Positions 1 through 8,305 of a stretch of 64,000 nucleotides of DNA are shown here, in pieces (positions within the stretch are counted from its first letter, which is position 1; each line of letters opens with the position of its first letter). This stretch comes from Comamonas suwonensis (GTDB taxonomy: Bacteria > Pseudomonadota > Gammaproteobacteria > Burkholderiales > Burkholderiaceae_C): NCBI RefSeq assembly GCF_012844455.2, contig NZ_JABBCQ020000002.1:1-64000 (forward strand). Direction: 5' to 3'. A program made the translations under genes and the position numbers. The notes under the pieces were generated by a model, which saw only the letters and a program-made list of their open reading frames with translations, was not told the origin of the DNA and searched no databases.

Positions 1-106
1 CTGCATGCAAATACAGCGACCACTGCGCGAGTGTATGACCGCTCAAAGATCGCAAAGCGCAACTCTTTGGGGTGATGAATATTCCCACGGTGGGAATAAA
101 ACAGAA

Positions 107-139
107 AAGCCGCTACAACTTTAATAGCTGTAGCGGCTT
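107..139 (-). terminator. Hairpin terminator downstream of tRNA-Lys
   Basis: An 11-bp inverted repeat (AAGCCGCTACA at 107-117, TGTAGCGGCTT at 129-139) is followed on the minus strand by TTTTCTGTTTT, as expected for an intrinsic terminator of the tRNA gene. The loop contains TAGCT, a core shared with other intergenic repeats in this window. The first 100 bases hold no recognisable gene; a short perfect palindrome lies at 81-97. Confidence 0.6.
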
Positions 140-147
140 GCTGATTC

Positions 148-223
148 TGGTGGGTCCTACGAGATTCGAACTCGTGACCAACGGATTAAAAGTCCGCTGC
201 TCTACCGGCTGAGCTAAAGACCC
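148..223 (-). tRNA. tRNA-Lys (anticodon TTT)
   Basis: On the minus strand the sequence starts GGGTCTTTAGCTCAG and forms a complete cloverleaf. The acceptor stem GGGTCTT pairs with AGGACCC (one G-T wobble), the T arm contains GTTCGAATC, and the anticodon loop reads CTTTTAA, giving anticodon TTT for lysine codons AAA/AAG. The discriminator base is A and the terminal CCA is encoded in the DNA (148-150), giving 76 nt. It lies downstream of the tolB-pal-cpoB-tcdA run in the same orientation. Confidence 0.97.
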
Positions 224-310
224 CTCCACACTTCAGAAGCAATGTTTGCTTATTCAGTGGAATGACGTTATTGTAATCTATTTTTCCTGTCTCGCAGGAA
301 AGTGACCCAA

Positions 311-1132
311 TTAATTGGATTTGCGCGCCAATTGGTCCAGAACCCAGCCTGCAGCACACTGGCCAAACGTCGCCGTCACAGCCACTACCGAGCCATAGCC
401 ATGGCAGTTCAAGCTACCGTCACCCTCGATGGCACAAGAGGCATCAGGGGGCGCAACCGCTTCGCGACTGAACACGCAGGTCACTCCCATACGCTTGCCG
501 TCTTTAGGCGCACCATGCTGCTTGCGCAGGCGATAACGCAACTGTGAGAGCAGCGGATCATGCGTGGTAGCGCTGAGGTCAGCAATATCCACCAGATGCG
601 CCAGTCGCTTGCCACCCGCCGCACCCACGGCAATAAAGCATTGCTTGGTCTTGCGGGCATGGGCGGCCATCTCAGCCTTTGCTTTGACCTGATCGCAGGC
701 GTCAATCACGGCATCCGCATCTGCGGGCAGCAACTGCAGCCAGTTTTCGGGTTCCACAAAGTCATCAACGCAAATCACCTGACAAGCAGGATTGATCAAC
801 GCAATGCGATCGCGCATGGCTTCGATCTTGGCCTGCCCCACGGTATTGGTTAGCGCATGAATCTGACGGTTGATATTGGACTCAGCCACATGATCCATGT
901 CGATTAGGGTCAAACGACCCACACCGCTGCGCGCAAGCGCTTCCGCCGTCCACGAACCTACGCCACCAATACCGACCACCACCACGTGAGCTGCACGAAT
1001 GTGGGCTGCACCCTCCACGCCGTACAAGCGCTCCAGCCCACCAAAGCGGCGCTGCTGGTCTGCATCGTTCGTCAAAAAAACAGCGCCGGACTGGGGCGCT
1101 GTTTCCGCTTGAGACTGCGAATGATCGGCCAT
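311..1132 (-). CDS. tcdA: tRNA threonylcarbamoyladenosine dehydratase TcdA
   Basis: E1-like, ATP-dependent enzyme that cyclises the t6A37 modification of ANN-decoding tRNAs to ct6A (established for the CsdL/TcdA family). The 273-residue protein has the ThiF/MoeB-type Rossmann motif GIGGVG near residues 54-59 and the following family segment LTLIDMDHVAESNINRQ. The ATG at 1132 shares one base with the cpoB stop (TGATG), indicating translational coupling; a GTG one codon upstream is the alternative start. Its position next to a tRNA-Lys gene fits the role, since lysine tRNA is a substrate, though this may be coincidence. Confidence 0.9.
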   Translation of the reverse strand: MADHSQSQAETAPQSGAVFLTNDADQQRRFGGLERLYGVEGAAHIRAAHVVVVGIGGVGSWTAEALARSGVGRLTLIDMDHVAESNINRQIHALTNTVGQAKIEAMRDRIALINPACQVICVDDFVEPENWLQLLPADADAVIDACDQVKAKAEMAAHARKTKQCFIAVGAAGGKRLAHLVDIADLSATTHDPLLSQLRYRLRKQHGAPKDGKRMGVTCVFSREAVAPPDASCAIEGDGSLNCHGYGSVVAVTATFGQCAAGWVLDQLARKSN

Positions 1133-1893
1133 CACTTGAGCGCCGCCAGCTTAGTCTTGGCAATCCCCGCGGCTTCCGAGTTCGGATAGGCCTGCAACAG
1201 ATCCTCAAGTGTCTTGCGTGCTGCCTTGGTGTCTTTCAACTCAACCTGGCAGTTGGCAATGGACAGAGCCGCTTCCGGCGCACGTACATGCATGGGCGCA
1301 TTGGTCAAGACCGAGCGGAAGTTGGCAATGGCGTTTTTGTAATCGCGCGTAGCGTACTGCGAGTTACCCAGCCAGAAGCGCACAGAAGACGTATAGCCAC
1401 TCTTGGGCCACTGGCGCAAGAAGGCGGCAAAAGCCTGACCCGCTTCGGGGAACTTGCCCGAGCGAAACAAGCCCAGAGCCTGCTCAAAGTCTTGTTGCTC
1501 GCTGCGGTCCGCAGTGAACTCGATTCCATCGACATTCACGCTGATAGGCTCGAACTGGCGTAGGCGCTCATCAAAGCCCTTGGCCAGTTCCTTCTGCCCG
1601 CGTTGCAGCTCGGATGAATCTCGCATCAGCTGCTCGTTCTGACCACGCAGCTTGGCTTGATCGACCTTGAGCGCTTCGATCTGCGACTGCAGATCAAGCA
1701 GGCTACGGCGAGTCTGCTCCTGCGATTGCTGCAGGCTGTCGGCGCGCTGGCGCAACTCGATGATGGCGCGGCGCGCCTCGTCATCACCAAACAGCGCTGC
1801 ATGCGCGCTGATGGCAGAGCTGGCCAGCAGGCCAGCTACCACCAGTTGCGGCAGCGTTGCGTGACGGAGAGTCAACAAAGCCTGCTTCATCAT
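1132..1893 (-). CDS. cpoB: Cell division coordinator CpoB (YbgF), Tol-Pal system
   Basis: Periplasmic protein that links Tol-Pal function to peptidoglycan synthesis during constriction (known for the family). The 253-residue product has an N-terminal Sec signal peptide ending around SAHA, a glutamine-rich coiled coil (about residues 40-110) corresponding to the trimerisation domain, and a C-terminal TPR region (about 130-253) with repeats such as FRSGKFPEAGQAF and YPNSEAAGIAKTKLAALK. It starts one base into the pal stop codon and ends overlapping tcdA, so pal, cpoB and tcdA look co-transcribed and coupled. A second in-frame ATG directly follows the first. Confidence 0.93.
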   Translation of the reverse strand: MMKQALLTLRHATLPQLVVAGLLASSAISAHAALFGDDEARRAIIELRQRADSLQQSQEQTRRSLLDLQSQIEALKVDQAKLRGQNEQLMRDSSELQRGQKELAKGFDERLRQFEPISVNVDGIEFTADRSEQQDFEQALGLFRSGKFPEAGQAFAAFLRQWPKSGYTSSVRFWLGNSQYATRDYKNAIANFRSVLTNAPMHVRAPEAALSIANCQVELKDTKAARKTLEDLLQAYPNSEAAGIAKTKLAALK

Positions 1894-2420
1894 TAACGGT
1901 AGTTAATTTCAACGCGACGATTTTGGGAGAAGGCGCTTTCGTTGTTGCCCTCCACAGCAGGCTTTTCCTTGCCATAGCTCACTGCTTCGACCTGGGAGTC
2001 ATTCACACCCAGCAGACCCAGGGAACGGCGCACGGCTTCAGCGCGCTTTTGACCCAGAGCCAGGTTGTATTCACGACCACCGCGTTCGTCGGTGTGACCT
2101 TCCAGCTGCACCTTGGCAGCGGGGTTGGCCTTGATGAACTTGGCGTGGGATTCAATCTGGGGCTGTGCATCAGCCTTGACAGAGTAGCTGTCAAAGTCAA
2201 AGTACACGATACGGCTGACGCCCTGAGGGCCGGCCTTGGAAGCGGCGGAACCGGTCAAGTCCACGCCGGACACACCGCTTTGGCCTTGGCCGTTAGCGCC
2301 AGCACCTTGGCTGGACAGCGAGCCGTCCACAGGCTTGTCGTCGAGCTTGACGCCCGAGCTGCAACCTGCAACCAGAGCCGTTACGGCCAAAGCCAAAGAA
2401 AGACGTTTGATAGTCAACAT
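1893..2420 (-). CDS. pal: Peptidoglycan-associated lipoprotein Pal
   Basis: Outer-membrane lipoprotein that binds peptidoglycan and completes the trans-envelope Tol-Pal bridge. The 175-residue product has a short signal peptide with lipobox LVAGC (lipidated Cys20), a glycine/serine-rich linker and a C-terminal OmpA-like domain (about 70-175) with the diaminopimelate-binding signature GHTDERGGREYNLALGQKRA. The start at 2420 was preferred over 2444 because it has GGAG upstream and gives a normal lipoprotein signal peptide. It lies 64 bp downstream of tolB. Confidence 0.96.
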   Translation of the reverse strand: MLTIKRLSLALAVTALVAGCSSGVKLDDKPVDGSLSSQGAGANGQGQSGVSGVDLTGSAASKAGPQGVSRIVYFDFDSYSVKADAQPQIESHAKFIKANPAAKVQLEGHTDERGGREYNLALGQKRAEAVRRSLGLLGVNDSQVEAVSYGKEKPAVEGNNESAFSQNRRVEINYR

Positions 2421-2484
2421 GAGAATTCTCCGAATAGTCCACAAAGGACTTCATCACTTAATAAGGGGGAACGAAAACTTCAGA

Positions 2485-3804
2485 TCACTGTTTTTGGAAC
2501 GGGCCCCAGTCGGGCTCACGTATATCTCCACCTGCCCCTGCCAGACGCGCCTTGATCTTGCCATCCAGAGTCGTGGTCATAAGCGCCTCACGACCGCCCT
2601 GGATGGTGGCGTAAACAATCAGGCGACTATTAGGCGCAAAACTTGGACTTTCGTCCGCATTGGTGTCCGTAACGGAATTCACAGTGCCTATAGCCAGGTC
2701 CATGACCTGCAGCTTGAAGCCACCGCCAACACGCGAGACATAGGCCAGCCATTTTCCATCGGGGCTGATGGCGGGCGAGATGTTGTAAGTGCCAGTAAAC
2801 GTCACGCGCTCGGCGCTGCCGCCCGAGGATGAGACCTTGTAGACCTGCGGCGCACCGCCACGGTCGCTGACGAAATAGATGGTGCGACCGTCACTGGAGA
2901 AGCAAGGCTCGGTATCAATACCGCTGCTTTGCATCAGGCGACGGGGCTCACCACCCTGAGCATTGAGCAGATACAGCTGCGAGCCGCCATCACGGCTCAG
3001 CGTCACCGCCAGACGACTGCCATCCGGCGACCATGCTGGCGCGCTATTGGAACCACGGAAGTTGGCCAGCAGACGGCGATGGCCGCTGGCCACGTCGTGC
3101 ACATAGACCACAGGCTTGCGCGACTCAAACGACACATAGGCCAGCTGAGTGCCGTTAGGTGCCCATGCTGGCGAAATGATGGGCTCAGGACTGGAGAGCG
3201 CCGACTGGGAGTTCTCGCCATCCGCATCCGCAATCCACAGACGGTAGTGCGCACCGGACTTGGTGACATAAGCGATACGGGTGGAGAAAATACCTTTCTC
3301 ACCCGTGAGCTTTTCGTAGATGTAGTCGGCAATGCGGTGTGCAACCAAGCGCAGATCGCCCGTAGTGACCGCAAAACCCTGACCACCCAGGTCCTGGCTC
3401 TTAACAACATCCCACAAGCGAAAGCGCACATCCCAGCGACCATCAGCCAAGCGGGTCACGCTGCCGGTGGCCAGAGAGTCCGCACCCTTTTGGCGCCACT
3501 GAGCCACGTCGGGGCGCGATGTTTCATCAAGTGCCATGCTCGAGGCATCCACGCTGCGGAACTGGCCGCTGCGCTCCAGATCAGCCTGAATAATGGCGGA
3601 AATCTTCTGCGGGGCCGAGCCCTCTGCCTTGAATGGGGCAATTGCAATCGGCAACTGTGTCAGGCCCACGCCTGTTACCTCAACCCTGAACTGGGCCAAT
3701 GCAGGAATGGCCGGTGTTGCGGCCAGCGTTGCCAGCATGGCTCTACGAGAAGCGCGCGGCCCTGCCGCCCAGGTTGTCAGGGATGGAAGTCGGTCAATAG
3801 TCAT
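2485..3804 (-). CDS. tolB: Tol-Pal system beta-propeller protein TolB
   Basis: Periplasmic component of Tol-Pal that contacts Pal. The 439-residue product has an N-terminal domain (about 40-170) and a six-bladed WD40-like propeller with repeated signatures such as SPAWAPNGTQLAYVS, APAWSPDGSRLAVT and SPAISPDGKWLAYVS. The start at 3804 was chosen because it gives a secretion signal; the longer frame to 3924 adds 40 unrelated residues. The signal region contains SRRAML before a hydrophobic stretch ending ALAQ, resembling a twin-arginine signal. tolQ, tolR and tolA, usually directly upstream, are absent: the upstream neighbour is divergent msbA. Confidence 0.95.
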   Translation of the reverse strand: MTIDRLPSLTTWAAGPRASRRAMLATLAATPAIPALAQFRVEVTGVGLTQLPIAIAPFKAEGSAPQKISAIIQADLERSGQFRSVDASSMALDETSRPDVAQWRQKGADSLATGSVTRLADGRWDVRFRLWDVVKSQDLGGQGFAVTTGDLRLVAHRIADYIYEKLTGEKGIFSTRIAYVTKSGAHYRLWIADADGENSQSALSSPEPIISPAWAPNGTQLAYVSFESRKPVVYVHDVASGHRRLLANFRGSNSAPAWSPDGSRLAVTLSRDGGSQLYLLNAQGGEPRRLMQSSGIDTEPCFSSDGRTIYFVSDRGGAPQVYKVSSSGGSAERVTFTGTYNISPAISPDGKWLAYVSRVGGGFKLQVMDLAIGTVNSVTDTNADESPSFAPNSRLIVYATIQGGREALMTTTLDGKIKARLAGAGGDIREPDWGPFQKQ

Positions 3805-4103
3805 TGGCAGCCATCTAAATTTCCGGAAGTGCCCGGTACAAACACAAGCTCGAATGTTACACACACTGACGGATTCCTGATGTAAGAACGTACTCAGTAG
3901 GGTGATCAAACGCAAGTGCCACAAAATAATCCAATCGGGAGCATGCCAGAGACTGCAACAGACTCTGGCAAGACCCTCTGTGATTTTGCCGCAGGCTTGC
4001 GCTTTATATCCAAACAGGCATAGTTGGTTACAACTTCATCTCGAAATTCATCTATCGGGGTCAGCGCAAACTCCGAAAGCGCAAGCCCTAAAATTACGCG
4101 CTT
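3805..4103. other. Divergent intergenic region tolB / msbA
   Basis: About 300 bp separate the divergent tolB and msbA starts. I see no supported gene; short open frames on both strands have no family resemblance or ribosome binding site. An 8-bp hairpin (TGCCAGAG 3944-3951, CTCTGGCA 3963-3970) is present. Promoters for both operons are presumably here, but I could not assign them with confidence. Confidence 0.5.
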
Positions 4104-5969
4104 ATGCAAGCCACACCGCCCACACCGCCAAGCGAGGCCACCAAGACCGCGCAGGCACCATCGCCAGCGCAACCAGCCACCGTCAACCCAGCCGATCTGC
4201 CTTTAATGCAGCGCCTGAAGCGGCTGACGCCTTATTTTTCGGGCCAGCGCTGGGCCTGGGGTCTGGCCATTCTGGCAACCTTGATCGGTGCTGCGACCGA
4301 GCCCGCCATGCCCGCCCTGCTCAAGCCCCTGCTCGACAGCGGCTTCACCCAAGGCTCACTCGACCTGTGGATGGTGCCTGTCTTCCTGATTGGCTTGTTC
4401 GTCATTCGTGGCCTGGCGCAGTTTGCCGGCCAGTACGCGCTGGCACGCATCACCAACGACGGAATGCTGGCCTTGCGCAAAAAACTGTTTGAACGCCTGC
4501 TGGCCGCCGACATGAGTCTGTTCTCGCGCCAGTCGGCCTCAGCCCTGTCCAACACCGTGGTATACGAGGTGCAAACCGGTGCCCAGCAACTGGTGCAGGC
4601 CATGATGAGCATTTCGCGCGATGGCTTTACGCTCATTGCCCTGCTCGGCTATCTGATTTATCTGAACTGGCAGCTCACGCTGATCGTGGCCTTCATGGTT
4701 CCTGGCGTGGCCTGGGTCATGAAGACGCTCTCGCGCCGCCTCTACCGCATCACCAAATCCAGCCAGACAGCCACTGACGAGCTGGCCTATGTGGTGGAAG
4801 AAAACGTGCTCGCCCACCGCATGGTGCGCCTGCATGGTGCCCAGCAGTCGCAGCAGTCGCGCTTTGGCGCACTGAGCAGCCAATTGCGCGGCCTCAACAC
4901 CAAGGCCACGATTGCATCAGCCGCCATGACACCGCTGACGCAAGTACTGGCCGCTATTGCGCTGTCCGTCATTCTCTGTATTGCCCTGTGGCAAAGCCGC
5001 CAGGGCGCAAGCACTGGCTCCACCGTACAGGATGTGACCGTGGGCGGCTTTGCAGCCTTTATCTCGGCCATGCTGATGCTGATTGCGCCCATTCGCCGCA
5101 TTGCCGATGTAGCCAACCCCATCACGCGCGGCGTGGCAGCGCTGGAACGCGGCCTGTCTTTGCTGGAAGGCTCCAGCGACGAGCAAAGTGGCACATTCAA
5201 ACCCACAGGCCCCGTCACCGGCACGCTGCAGTTGAGCGATGTCACCGTGCAGTTTGGACCCGACAAGGCGCCTGCCCTGTCTCACCTGAACCTGAATGTG
5301 AAGGCTGGCGAAGTCGTGGCCCTGGTCGGCCCGTCGGGCGCGGGCAAGACCACGCTGGTCAACTTGCTGCCGCGCTTTTTCTCGCCCACCAGCGGCCAGA
5401 TCACGCTGGATGGCGTGCCGCTGAGCGATTGGGACTTGAACGCGCTGCGCCAGCAGTTCGCCATGGTCAGCCAGGATGTGGTCATGCTCAACGACAGCGT
5501 GGCAGCCAACGTCGCACTGGGCACCGAAGTGGATGAAGCCCGCGTCTGGTCTGCGCTTGAAGCCGCAAACCTGGGCGACTTTGTACGCAGTCTGCCGCAA
5601 AGCCTGCACACCTTGGTCGGCCACAACGCCAGCCAGCTGTCTGGCGGCCAGCGCCAACGCCTGGCCATTGCCCGCGCGCTGTATAAGAACGCGCCGATTC
5701 TGATTCTGGACGAAGCGACTTCGGCTCTGGACAACGAATCCGAGCGTCTGGTGCAAGAAGCCCTGAACCGCCTGATGCAGGGCCGCACCACACTGGTGAT
5801 TGCACACCGTTTGTCCACCATTGAACATGCCAACCGTGTGGTGGTGATGGAGCGCGGCCAGATTGCAGAGCAAGGCACGCATGCCGAGCTGATTGCACTG
5901 GGCGGCCTGTACGCCCGCCTGCACACGCAAGTCCGGAGTACAGCGACGCCCGGCGAGGTACAAATTTAA
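4104..5969 (+). CDS. msbA: Lipid A export ATP-binding/permease protein MsbA
   Basis: Inner-membrane homodimeric ABC flippase that moves lipid A-core across the membrane. The 621-residue half-transporter has a cytoplasmic N-terminal tail rich in proline and alanine (1-35), a six-helix membrane domain (about 50-350) and a nucleotide-binding domain with Walker A GPSGAGKT (409-416), signature LSGGQ (512-516) and Walker B ILILDEATSALD. The combination LMQRLKRLTPYFSGQRW at the start and NEVVALVGPSGAGKTT-type spacing matches the MsbA/lipid A exporter subfamily rather than generic multidrug exporters. It is monocistronic, closed by a strong terminator. Confidence 0.92.
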   Translation: MQATPPTPPSEATKTAQAPSPAQPATVNPADLPLMQRLKRLTPYFSGQRWAWGLAILATLIGAATEPAMPALLKPLLDSGFTQGSLDLWMVPVFLIGLFVIRGLAQFAGQYALARITNDGMLALRKKLFERLLAADMSLFSRQSASALSNTVVYEVQTGAQQLVQAMMSISRDGFTLIALLGYLIYLNWQLTLIVAFMVPGVAWVMKTLSRRLYRITKSSQTATDELAYVVEENVLAHRMVRLHGAQQSQQSRFGALSSQLRGLNTKATIASAAMTPLTQVLAAIALSVILCIALWQSRQGASTGSTVQDVTVGGFAAFISAMLMLIAPIRRIADVANPITRGVAALERGLSLLEGSSDEQSGTFKPTGPVTGTLQLSDVTVQFGPDKAPALSHLNLNVKAGEVVALVGPSGAGKTTLVNLLPRFFSPTSGQITLDGVPLSDWDLNALRQQFAMVSQDVVMLNDSVAANVALGTEVDEARVWSALEAANLGDFVRSLPQSLHTLVGHNASQLSGGQRQRLAIARALYKNAPILILDEATSALDNESERLVQEALNRLMQGRTTLVIAHRLSTIEHANRVVVMERGQIAEQGTHAELIALGGLYARLHTQVRSTATPGEVQI

Positions 5970-5990
5970 TAGCAGCCATCGCTTATAAAT

Positions 5991-6033
5991 AAAGGGCTAC
6001 AAGGCAAAATACCTTGTAGCCCTTTGTATTTTT
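5991..6033 (+). terminator. Intrinsic terminator of msbA
   Basis: A 14-bp perfect stem (AAAGGGCTACAAGG 5991-6004 with CCTTGTAGCCCTTT 6012-6025), 7-nt loop, followed by GTATTTTT on the plus strand. Confidence 0.85.
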
Positions 6034-6100
6034 ACGATCATCGCTCGCAATAGGTTCGCAGCAATTACAGGGACACCAAGGAAGCGCCGCCGCGCACCGA

Positions 6101-6146
6101 GGGTGTTGTCCCCCTTGGGGGAAGCCGCATCACCGCTCAGGGGGGC
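6101..6146. repeat. Intergenic palindromic repeat, CCCCCTTGGGGG type
   Basis: The stretch GGGTGTTGTCCCCCTTGGGG followed by a GCTCAGGGGGG arm is a pattern I associate with dispersed intergenic repeats of Comamonadaceae genomes. CCCCCTTGGGGG can form a hairpin and the last G-run can pair alternatively with the first C-run. Only one copy lies in this window, so its repeat nature rests on recognition rather than on internal comparison. Confidence 0.45.
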
Positions 6147-6151
6147 CGTAG

Positions 6152-6886
6152 TTACCAAGTGCCGCGTGACGGCTGTGTTCGTCGCTCTTGTTTCAGAGCC
6201 TTGCCCAGGAGATCCGCCATGTACTGGCGATCGACCAGCTTTGCAAAGTCAGCCGCCGTCAAGTTGCGTTGATTGCGCAGCGTGATGTCCGCCCCCTCCT
6301 CCAGCAGCAGCTTGACCACAGCCTCGCTGCTGTACTGTGCCGCCAGCATCAGCGGTGTCGTTCCGTTGGGCGATGCCGCGTCGATATAGGCGTTTTCTTC
6401 CAGCAGCAGCTTGATGATATCCAGCGTCTGCGGCGTATCCGCCGATGCGGCGTAGTGCAGCGGCGTCCAGCCCTCACGGTTCACATCAGCGCCGCGCTTG
6501 ATGAGTTCTTTGGCCAGTTTGAGATGACCTTTGATGCAGGCCATCATCAAAGGCGTCTCATTCTGGCGAGAGGCCAGATTCACATCAATCTTGGGCGCTT
6601 TGAGCAGCACATCAAATACCTTCAGCGAGTCCTGATGCAAAGCCGCCACCAAGCCGGGACGCCCACGCGAATCCAGCGTATTGGCATCAAAGCCGCGAAA
6701 AATCAGATTCACCATGGTGCTGGAGTTATCACTGACCAGCGCCCTCGAATAGTCCTCAAAATCGCTGGCCCAGCCCATGCCTGGCAGACCAGCCGCCCCC
6801 GCAACGACCGCGCCCAGCCAGCGCAGGCTGTGGCGACGATTCAATGACGATGCGGTGCAGAGGGATGGGGCTGCGAACAGATTCAT
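6152..6886 (-). CDS. Exported ankyrin-repeat protein
   Basis: Protein of 244 residues with an N-terminal export signal: NRRHSLRWLG followed by a hydrophobic alanine/glycine stretch ending GWAS (about residues 15-41), which has twin-arginine character. The mature part is a run of ankyrin repeats (about 75-230) with typical helix-turn-helix phrases such as NETPLMMACIKGHLKLAKELIKRGADVN, here abbreviated to ETPLMMACIKGH, and GTTPLMLAAQYSSEAVVKLL. Ankyrin proteins bind other proteins; partner and role are unknown. It follows tatD on the same strand with a 27-bp gap and may be the last gene of the mltG-to-tatD run. Confidence 0.85.
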   Translation of the reverse strand: MNLFAAPSLCTASSLNRRHSLRWLGAVVAGAAGLPGMGWASDFEDYSRALVSDNSSTMVNLIFRGFDANTLDSRGRPGLVAALHQDSLKVFDVLLKAPKIDVNLASRQNETPLMMACIKGHLKLAKELIKRGADVNREGWTPLHYAASADTPQTLDIIKLLLEENAYIDAASPNGTTPLMLAAQYSSEAVVKLLLEEGADITLRNQRNLTAADFAKLVDRQYMADLLGKALKQERRTQPSRGTW

Positions 6887-6913
6887 GCACTGGCTCCAGA
6901 ATTCACGGATGGC

Positions 6914-7723
6914 TTACGCCTGGGTCACGCCCTTGAACAGGCGGTCAAAGTTGGCACTCGTGGCTTCGGCCACCTCTTCCACGGGAATACCGCGCACCTC
7001 GGCAATTTGCTTGGCCACAAACGGCACATAGGAAGGATTATTCGTCTTGCCACGATAAGGCATGGGCGCGAGATAGGGGCTATCGGTCTCGATCAGCAAC
7101 CGGTCCAGCGGTACAAAAGCGGCCACATCGCGCAGATGCTGCGCATTTTTAAAGGTCACGATACCCGACAGGGAGATGTAGTAACCCATGTCCAGCCCGG
7201 CACGCGCCACTTCAGCGGTCTCGGTAAAGCAGTGAAAGACGCCGCCGGCCTGCGTGGCGCTATCAGCCTCGCCGCACTCGCTCAAAATGGCCAGCGTTTC
7301 GGCAGAGCTGCTGCGGGTGTGAATGACCAGCGGCTTTTGCGTAATCTGCGCCGCCCGGATATGGGTGCGAAAGCGCTCGCGCTGCCACTCCAGATCAGCA
7401 ATCGTGCGGCCGCCCTTACGGTCTTCCATGCCGTAGTAATCCAGACCGGTCTCACCAATTGCCACCACACGGGGTAGCGCAGCGCGATCGACCAGGTCCT
7501 GCACGCTGGGCTCGGTCATGTCTTCGGTATCGGGGTGCACACCCACCGTGGCCCAAAAGTTGTCATAGTCCAGCGCCAGCTGGTGCACATCCGGAAACTC
7601 TTCCATCGTCGTGCAGATGCACAGCGCACGCGTGACCTTGGCAGCGGCCATCGCCTCGCGAATTTGCGCGAGATTGGCGCTCAGATCAGGATAGTTCAGG
7701 TGGCAATGCGAATCGGTAAACAT
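6914..7723 (-). CDS. TatD family metal-dependent hydrolase
   Basis: TIM-barrel metallohydrolase of the TatD/YcfH family (3'-5' exonuclease activity is known for relatives). The 269-residue protein begins MFTDSHCHLNYPDL, with the metal-binding HxH motif at the end of strand 1, and carries further family motifs GETGLDYYG, PLVIHTR, GVFHCFTE and LLIETDSPYLAP. The start at 7723 fits the family N-terminus; the upstream ten codons of the longer frame do not. It lies in the mltG-tmk-holB-pilZ-tatD order common in beta- and gammaproteobacteria, matching the E. coli ycfH position. Exact physiological substrate is uncertain. Confidence 0.9.
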   Translation of the reverse strand: MFTDSHCHLNYPDLSANLAQIREAMAAAKVTRALCICTTMEEFPDVHQLALDYDNFWATVGVHPDTEDMTEPSVQDLVDRAALPRVVAIGETGLDYYGMEDRKGGRTIADLEWQRERFRTHIRAAQITQKPLVIHTRSSSAETLAILSECGEADSATQAGGVFHCFTETAEVARAGLDMGYYISLSGIVTFKNAQHLRDVAAFVPLDRLLIETDSPYLAPMPYRGKTNNPSYVPFVAKQIAEVRGIPVEEVAEATSANFDRLFKGVTQA

Positions 7724-7857
7724 AGAAAATCTCACCCCTGATCGGCTGCACACCTCTCCTATCTCGCGTCGCGGGAGGGAGAGGAAAGCATCGCCAGGCG
7801 GCTTTTGCTTTGGCTACCCTGACTTGGGCAGCACATTTTGAAGGCTACGCGAGGTAG

Positions 7858-8214
7858 TTAAAGAGTTTGCGTCGGTTTTTCAGAACCCAGTGACGTGCCG
7901 AGAATTTGCTCAATCTTGGCTTTGAGTTCCGCAGACTTGGCATCTTTGGGAAACTGAAGACCTATGCCCTGAGTGCGGTTACCAGAGGCTCGCTCGGGCG
8001 TGACCCAGGCCACGCGCCCGGCTACGGGGTAACGCTGTGGGTCTTCAGGCAGCGTGAGCAGCACATAGACATCATCGCCCAGACGATAGTCTCGCTGCGT
8101 GGGTACAAAAATCCCCCCCTCGGCGAACAAAGGAATATAGGCGGCATAGAGAGCGGCCTTTTCCTTGATCGCCAGCTGCATTACGCTGGGACGGGGGGCG
8201 GTAGTTGCGTTCAT
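7858..8214 (-). CDS. PilZ domain protein (type IV pilus assembly PilZ-like)
   Basis: Small cytoplasmic protein of 118 residues, essentially one PilZ domain. Segments LYAAYIPLFAEGGIFVPTQRDY, here cut to AYIPLFAEGGIFVPT, and GRVAWVTPERA...QGIGLQF match the non-canonical PilZ of the holB-pilZ-tatD locus, which in Pseudomonas and Xanthomonas is needed for type IV pilus formation. The RxxxR c-di-GMP-binding motif at the N-terminus is not evident, as is usual for this subgroup, so nucleotide binding is doubtful. Start at 8214 gives the family length; the longer frame to 8289 adds 25 residues without support. Confidence 0.82.
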   Translation of the reverse strand: MNATTAPRPSVMQLAIKEKAALYAAYIPLFAEGGIFVPTQRDYRLGDDVYVLLTLPEDPQRYPVAGRVAWVTPERASGNRTQGIGLQFPKDAKSAELKAKIEQILGTSLGSEKPTQTL

Positions 8215-8305
8215 AGTGGGATGACAAAATTCTTGAAACGGCCGAGCGGCAGCGCTTTGTAGAGTAACACCCCGCAAAACATTCACCAAACCCGACGGCC
8301 ATGAC

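Noticed and set aside
81-97. Perfect palindrome ATTCCCACGGTGGGAAT as an operator
   Set aside because: No neighbouring gene start on either strand within the window explains it; too little context.
3902-4492. 196-codon frame overlapping the start of msbA
   Set aside because: Out of frame with msbA, no family resemblance, starts in the intergenic region without a ribosome binding site.
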